Assembly (NCBI RefSeq): GCF_001543325.1
Contig: NZ_CP013355.1
Location: forward strand, 2,014,001 to 2,078,000
Source of the DNA: Lutibacter profundi
Lineage (GTDB): Bacteria > Bacteroidota > Bacteroidia > Flavobacteriales > Flavobacteriaceae
Reading direction: 5' to 3'
Length of the DNA stretch: 64,000 bases
Shown here: piece by piece, positions 62,247 through 64,000 of the stretch
Layout of the letters: each line of letters opens with the position of its first letter
How positions within the stretch are numbered: position 1 is the stretch's first letter
The notes under the pieces: model-generated
Databases searched by the model: none
What the model saw: only the letters and a program-made list of their open reading frames with translations
Told to the model about the DNA's origin: nothing
Position numbers and translations under genes: made by a program

Positions 62247-62820
62247 AATAAAAAGTATCCATCTATTTTTGTTTATAATGCTTAGTTCTTTATTTCTCTC
62301 AAGTTGTGATTCTAATGAGGATAAAGATATTGAAGATATTGTTTCTTTACTTATAAAAAAAAGTATAGAAGATGATATGCTTTATAAGAATGATTCTTTG
62401 ATGATTAAAGAAAATCTCTTTATTAACGGTAAATTTATTGTCGCAGTACATAATGAAATGACTCCTATTTTGAATAATTTTGGGCTTAGAAAACACCAAA
62501 ATGAATTTAAAGAAACATTCCAAAAGTTACAATCCTTAAAACAAAGTAAAAAAATTAATTTTCAAATTGATAATTCTTTAAAAGATGTATTGATTACTGA
62601 TTTTACACCTGAATTAAGGGAAGATTTTAGTAAAGGAAAGATTTATAAATCTTATCATATGGTTAACTCATTTTCTAGAGTTGCAATTGTTAATAACAAG
62701 GCATTAGCAACTTACTCTATATCTTATTCTCCTTTAGATGGAATATCATACCTAGTCTATTTGAAGAAAGAAAATGGAACGTGGTACATTTTCGATCGCC
62801 AATTATTATCTATTTCTTAA
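62227..62820 (+). CDS. immunity-like lipoprotein 6
   Basis: The 197-residue protein has a lipoprotein signal (LFLSSC, Cys about 27) followed by acidic DSNEDKDIEDIV. The mature part has a C-terminal sheet with KALATYSISYSPLDGISYLVYL and NGTWYIFDRQLL, like NTF2/Cif-type small domains. It overlaps the preceding effector tail by 20 bases. The family is not known to me. Confidence 0.55.
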   Translation: MALTAIKIKSIHLFLFIMLSSLFLSSCDSNEDKDIEDIVSLLIKKSIEDDMLYKNDSLMIKENLFINGKFIVAVHNEMTPILNNFGLRKHQNEFKETFQKLQSLKQSKKINFQIDNSLKDVLITDFTPELREDFSKGKIYKSYHMVNSFSRVAIVNNKALATYSISYSPLDGISYLVYLKKENGTWYIFDRQLLSIS

Positions 62821-62934
62821 ACTTAATTAAAAATAATGAAAAGTCTTGGCAGAATTTCGTTAAGGTTTTTCTTTATCAGAGTATAAATATATCTTAGTAG
62901 AAATACAAACCACAACCACATATATAAAAAACAG

Positions 62935-62970
62935 CAGAAAAGTGTCATACCAAAACCTGATGCTTTTCTG
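62935..62970 (+). terminator. hairpin/terminator before 5' module copy 3
   Basis: CAGAAAAGTGTC and GATGCTTTTCTG pair around the same loop as at 58000-58035. Confidence 0.6.
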
Positions 62971-63037
62971 TTACCTTTATACACTAAACGAAAATAGTAA
63001 TATTTAACCCGCTACTTTTTATATACACACCGTTGTT

Positions 63038-63288
63038 TATACTTCGACAGAAACAAAAACAGAAAAATTGCATTACAACACTAACAAATAGTAAGCATTT
63101 ACCCTACTTTTTTTACGGTTTTACCCTACAACAAAATGAAATATTTTAAGTATTCTTGAAAATTAAAAATAAACACTTAAATTTAAACTTTTATGAAAAG
63201 AAAAGAAAAGAAAAGAAACAACAAACTTTTAAAAAGGTAATATTCCTACTTGGAATATCCCTACTGCTATGGAATTGTAACAAAGAAG
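63038..63288 (+). repeat. 5' module copy 3 (leader, pentanucleotide tract, signal peptide only)
   Basis: Nearly identical to copies 1 and 2 from TATACTTCGACAG to three codons after the lipidated cysteine, then completely different. The break right after the signal peptide shows that the leader and signal form a unit that can be attached to different passengers. Confidence 0.85.
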
Positions 63289-64000
63289 TATCTATTGAAC
63301 CTCTTAACGGGGAATTAAATGTACTGGGCACAAAAATAGGGTATATTATAGGTAAAGATATACCTGAAATTATTAATGTGTTAACTGCTTATACAGGAAA
63401 AATATCTTCTAAAAAAGCTATTTATTCTAAAACCTTAAGTTATAAAAAAGCACGTATTGATATAGAATCAATATTGAAAGTCAAAGACTACAATAGCATT
63501 GTAAATTATACGTTTAATATAATAATAGATGATGCTCCTGAAAACGAATTTTATAACTTAGTAATAAATGAACAGCCTAACGGAGAATTAAAATTGCCTT
63601 ATGTAACTAAATACGTTGTGGATAACGATGCTTTGGCAAATTATTTGGCTAATAATAAAGATTTCCGTTATTTTAAAGGTAAAAATTATACAATGTCTTT
63701 TAATAGTTTCTTTGATAATTACGATACTTCAGGCAAATCATTAAGTGATTGTCCTCCAGATGAAACCACTATCAACAATACAAATACAGGGGGAAATGGT
63801 AATTTTAATGATATTCCAAGTGATAACTTTATACAAGTAGATGCTTCTAATTTTAATTATTCAACAAGTGTAATTCAAGGGCAAAGTTTTGAAGTATTTC
63901 TAAATAGTTTTAATACAACTACACTAGAAACAACTTCGTATTCAGCAATAATAATGAATACTGCGATACCTATAACAACTACTGCTCAACCCATTAACCC
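63156..64000 (+). CDS. surface lipoprotein with a different passenger domain (3' end outside window)
   Basis: With four GAAAA units the TTG at 63156 is in frame with the signal peptide (LLGISLLLWNC) and the frame stays open to the window end, about 281 codons. The ATG at 63193 is out of frame. The mature part (NVLGTKIGYIIGKDIPEIINVL...SDCPPDETT...FEVFLNSFNTTT) differs from copies 1 and 2 and is not recognised; Asn/Thr-rich spacing near the end suggests another linker and C-terminal domain beyond the window. Confidence 0.65.
   Translation, partial: MKIKNKHLNLNFYEKKRKEKKQQTFKKVIFLLGISLLLWNCNKEVSIEPLNGELNVLGTKIGYIIGKDIPEIINVLTAYTGKISSKKAIYSKTLSYKKARIDIESILKVKDYNSIVNYTFNIIIDDAPENEFYNLVINEQPNGELKLPYVTKYVVDNDALANYLANNKDFRYFKGKNYTMSFNSFFDNYDTSGKSLSDCPPDETTINNTNTGGNGNFNDIPSDNFIQVDASNFNYSTSVIQGQSFEVFLNSFNTTTLETTSYSAIIMNTAIPITTTAQPIN
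63195..63214 (+). repeat. (GAAAA)4 pentanucleotide tract, copy 3
   Basis: Four perfect units followed by GAAAC, the same state as copy 2. Confidence 0.9.

Overview
The window looks like chromosomal DNA of a low-GC Bacteroidota bacterium, most likely a marine-type member of the Flavobacteriaceae. The reasons are very AT-rich coding sequence, OmpA proteins with thrombospondin type 3 repeats, a T9SS-type C-terminal sorting domain, a complete Bat (aerotolerance-type) operon, a TonB receptor with an N-terminal carboxypeptidase-like domain, and TAnnTTTG promoter elements. The genus cannot be fixed from the sequence alone.

Layout. 1-2290: two tandem OmpA/TSP3 outer-membrane proteins, the first cut by the window edge. 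2371-9238: a plus-strand run of housekeeping genes (AddB-like nuclease, hydrolase, GNAT, MATE exporter, enoyl-CoA hydratase, QueD). 9241-11553: minus-strand prs-rplY-pth. 11704-11785: tRNA-Leu(CAA). 12145-19698: minus-strand cell-surface genes (FnIII-like lipoprotein, large TSP3/T9SS protein, CsgG-like protein, small lipoproteins). 19893-22703: LytTR regulator with TPR histidine kinase. 22888-24038: a gene remnant split by a ParDE cassette. 24331-28026: OB-fold protein, YceI, patatin, glutamate synthase-like enzyme. 28094-28745: gene debris, a MITE-like element and a micro-ORF. 28978-32955: LytTR protein with a pseudo-receiver, a small lipoprotein, kinase and regulator. 33311-40375: DsbD, a class V aminotransferase, HupE, dCMP deaminase, S41 protease and LpxH. 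40433-43078: TonB receptor. 43412-52449: moxR-DUF58-batABCDE. 52469-54582: TlpA, CvpA and a conserved hypothetical. 54600-64000: a strongly repetitive accessory island.

The accessory parts are the interesting ones. (1) Two DNA segments, 23135-23880 (ParDE) and 58745-59718 (a lipoprotein), have the anatomy of integron gene cassettes. Each is an ORF followed by a conserved site of about 127-129 bp. The terminal boxes differ between the two cassettes but are complementary within each, and the boundaries fit a cut after G. Each interrupts a gene, and conceptual excision restores the host reading frame exactly. No integrase gene is in the window. (2) The island holds three copies of a 5' module with a (GAAAA)n repeat at the start of a lipoprotein signal peptide. 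Repeat number decides whether the ATG, an upstream TTG, or neither is in frame, so translational phase variation is likely. (3) The modules drive a family of large surface lipoproteins, one with an HEVIH metallopeptidase motif. They are followed by small exported proteins and by detached effector tails that overlap or abut the next small gene, which resembles a polymorphic toxin/immunity array. (4) batE and one immunity-like gene are each out of frame by one base in a homopolymer inside the signal peptide. These could be real switches or base-calling errors.

All family names are from recognition of motifs in the sequence; no database search was run.
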